64,000 bases of DNA from Virgibacillus sp. NKC19-16 (lineage in GTDB: Bacteria > Bacillota > Bacilli > Bacillales > Amphibacillaceae), in assembly GCF_021560035.1 (NCBI RefSeq), contig NZ_CP074373.1, positions 3,654,001 to 3,718,000 on the forward strand. The letters run 5' to 3'. Below, one piece after another: positions 62,115 through 64,000 of this stretch. Both the position numbers and the translations under genes were made by a program. Each line of letters starts with the position of its first letter. Within the stretch, counting starts at the first letter, position 1. The notes under the pieces are model-generated. The model saw only the letters and a list, made by a program, of their open reading frames with translations, did not search any database and was not told where the DNA came from.

Positions 62115-64000
62115 TTACCGATTAAGCAAACTCCCTACATAGCGCAATAATTCATTCGCTGAAATGGAGTTATAGCCATATTCATCAATTAAACGGGCAA
62201 CCACTTCATTAACCTTCTTAAGTTGAGACTCATCCGGTGTCTTGGATGTTGTTGTGATTTTAACAACATCTTTCAAGTCAGCGAACAATTTACTCTGAAT
62301 TGCTTCACGCAGGCGCTCATGAGAATTATAGTCAAAACGCTTGCCCTTTCTCGCATAGGCAGAAATACGAATGAGTATTTCCTCTCTGAAGGACTTTTTG
62401 GCATTTTCCGAGATCCCAATTTGCTCTTCAATCGAACGCATTAGCTTCTCATCCGGATTCATTTCCTCACCCGTCAGTGGATCTTTTAGCTTATTCTTAT
62501 TACAATAAGCCTCGACGTTATCAAGGTAGTTATCCATTAATGTTTTCGCTGATTCTTCATAGGAGTACACGAACGCTTTTTGAACTTCTTTCTTGGCAAT
62601 TTCGTCATATTCTTTTCGTGCCACGGAAATATAGTTCATGTAATTTTCCTTATCTTCCTCTGAAATCGATGGATGCTGCTCAAGTCCATCTTTCAATGAA
62701 CGCAACACATCAAGGGCATTAATCGCAGGGACGTCCTTACTAATAATGGTCGATGAAATCCTGTTGATTACATAACGCGGATCAATCCCATTCATGCCTT
62801 CCTCAGGGAACTCATTCCGTAATTCGTCGATATCAATCTGGTTAAACTCTTCAATATTTTCCCCATCATATAGGCGCATTTTCTTGACGTTATCTATGCC
62901 TTGCTTTTTCGAATTCTCGAGTCTCGTCAAAATAGAGAAAATAGCCGCTACCCTTAGTGCATGTGGGGCAATATGAACATGGGCCATATCACTTTCTCCG
63001 ATCATTTTTTCATAAATGCGTTCTTCCTCACTCACTCTAAGGTTGTAGGGAATCGGCATGACAATAATCCGAGAGTGAAGCGCCTCATTCTTTTTATTCG
63101 AAATGAAGGAGCGGTACTCTGTCTCATTGGTATGTGCTACGATTAGCTCATCGGCGGAAATGAGTGCAAATCTGCCCGCCTTGAAATTACCTTCCTGCGT
63201 CAGGGACAAGAGATGCCAGAGAAACTTCTCATCACACTTCAGCATTTCCTGAAACTCCATCATCCCACGGTTCGCCTTATTCAATTCACCATCAAATCGA
63301 TAAGCACGCGGGTCTGATTCAGAGCCATATTCAGCAATCGTTGAAAAATCAATACTTCCTGTTAAATCGGCAATATCCTGTGACTTCGGATCTGATGGGG
63401 TAAAAGTTCCAATCCCAACACGTCGGTCCTCAGAAAGGAAAATACGTTCCACCTTCACATCTTCAATCCGACCACCATATTCCTGTTCCAGCCGCATCGA
63501 ATTGAGTGGGGACAAACTACCCTCAATCCGAACACCATATTCATCGAAAAAATCCTCACGCAAATGCTGTGGAATAAGATGAAGCGGATCCTCATGCATC
63601 GGACAGCCTTTAATCGCATAAACAGCACCTTCACCTGTCCTGGAAAATTGCTCAAGACCACGTTTCAGCATCGTTACAATCGTCGATTTCCCACCACTGA
63701 CAGGACCCATTAATAATAAAATTCGTTTGCGAACATCAAGTCGTTTTGCAGCGGGATGAAAGTACTCCTCCACAAGCCTTTCAATCGCCTCTTCAAGCCC
63801 AAATATGTCATCCCCGAAAAAGCTGTACATTTTTTTGCCATCTTTTTCAATTAAACCAGAGTTTCTAATCATATTATAAACGCGTGAATGGGCTGTCTGG
63901 GCAACTTCCGGTATTTCCTTTAAAATATCCAAATATTCCGCGAAAGTTCCTTCCCACTTTAGCTTTTCCTCTTCTCCCCGGTGATTTTTTACTTTATTTA
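62115..64000 (-). CDS. prkA: Serine protein kinase / AAA+ protein PrkA (N-terminus beyond right edge)
   Basis: Sporulation-induced AAA+ protein with kinase or protease activity ascribed to it. About 628 residues are visible; the frame stays open to the window edge (KNHRGEEEKLKWEGTFAEYLDIL upstream of the nearest TTG), so only a few N-terminal residues are missing. Walker A LLMGPVSGGKSTIVTML, GCPMHEDPLHLIPQHLRED, Walker B-like region FALISADELIVAHTNE, and the C-terminal PrkA kinase-like domain with DPLTGEEMNPDEKLMRSIEEQIGI. Closely parallels B. subtilis PrkA (631 residues). Terminator follows. Confidence 0.95.
   Translation of the reverse strand, partial: NKVKNHRGEEEKLKWEGTFAEYLDILKEIPEVAQTAHSRVYNMIRNSGLIEKDGKKMYSFFGDDIFGLEEAIERLVEEYFHPAAKRLDVRKRILLLMGPVSGGKSTIVTMLKRGLEQFSRTGEGAVYAIKGCPMHEDPLHLIPQHLREDFFDEYGVRIEGSLSPLNSMRLEQEYGGRIEDVKVERIFLSEDRRVGIGTFTPSDPKSQDIADLTGSIDFSTIAEYGSESDPRAYRFDGELNKANRGMMEFQEMLKCDEKFLWHLLSLTQEGNFKAGRFALISADELIVAHTNETEYRSFISNKKNEALHSRIIVMPIPYNLRVSEEERIYEKMIGESDMAHVHIAPHALRVAAIFSILTRLENSKKQGIDNVKKMRLYDGENIEEFNQIDIDELRNEFPEEGMNGIDPRYVINRISSTIISKDVPAINALDVLRSLKDGLEQHPSISEEDKENYMNYISVARKEYDEIAKKEVQKAFVYSYEESAKTLMDNYLDNVEAYCNKNKLKDPLTGEEMNPDEKLMRSIEEQIGISENAKKSFREEILIRISAYARKGKRFDYNSHERLREAIQSKLFADLKDVVKITTTSKTPDESQLKKVNEVVARLIDEYGYNSISANELLRYVGSLLNR

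Overview
The window is chromosomal DNA from a low-GC, endospore-forming member of the Bacillaceae. The sporulation genes prkA, yhbH, spoVR, ypjP, sspH and a cwlC-type amidase point to a spore former. Gene families and local orders match Bacillus (des-desK, xpaC-yaaN, pst operon under a Pho box, cidA/cidB pair, SAM-riboswitch methionine genes). An NhaC-type antiporter, many TTG/GTG starts and a rich set of dispersed palindromes suggest a halotolerant genus near Oceanobacillus, Virgibacillus or Lentibacillus. The genus is inference; no rRNA or tRNA is present to test it.

Layout: 1-2.8 kb holds the end of desK, the cold-inducible desaturase des with a DesR-like palindrome, and an MFS exporter. 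2.9-6.9 kb is the phosphate operon pstSCAB. 7.2-13.5 kb carries aroD, a small basic protein, yaaN and xpaC, a Nudix CoA pyrophosphatase, an NAD(P)-binding protein, and a DNA-repair pair (alkyltransferase-like atl plus a YcaQ-type glycosylase). 13.65-15.26 kb is an intact IS231-group (IS4 family) insertion with 17-bp inverted repeats and an 11-bp target duplication, sitting inside a dispersed palindrome. 15.3-20 kb has a flavin amine oxidase, a DUF418 protein and a decayed stretch (GNAT pseudogene, RraA-like aldolase, LysR fragment). 20.2-25.8 kb has a CwlC-like amidase, a DUF2512 protein, cidA/cidB-type genes, a DnaD-domain gene and small membrane proteins. 25.9-28.2 kb is a methionine operon: SAM-I riboswitch, frameshifted yxjG-like methionine synthase, metA.

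28.2-38 kb contains a HAD phosphatase, a YdaG-like protein, a zinc-ribbon protein with an apparent ATT start, an XRE regulator, an NhaC antiporter, PanE/ApbA, a secreted M19 dipeptidase, gene relics, and a glycosylase-ogt repair pair. 38.2-39.2 kb is gene-poor, with a 21-bp tandem array, an IS21/GH1 relic junction and a 52-bp tandem array. 39.2-47.1 kb has a Cof phosphatase, a YkvI transporter, an FMN reductase, a Spx paralogue, a TetR regulator with three operator-like sites, two large palindromes, a sirtuin, a GT8 glycosyltransferase and a CNNM/CorC protein. 47.2-49.6 kb has a second 21-bp array and arsRBC. 50-58.5 kb has sspH, a GntR-ABC operon with one frameshifted ATPase, a glutamate/dicarboxylate symporter, a three-gene module with a frameshifted retropepsin-like protease, a DUF6688-like protein and ypjP. 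58.7-64 kb is the spoVR, yhbH, prkA sporulation cluster, with prkA running off the right edge.

Two features stand out. First, several families of dispersed palindromic or structured repeats and tandem arrays fill the intergenic space and sometimes supply gene 3' ends. Second, at least five genes are each broken by what looks like a 1-base indel, mostly in short homopolymers, so either recent gene decay or residual assembly error is at work.
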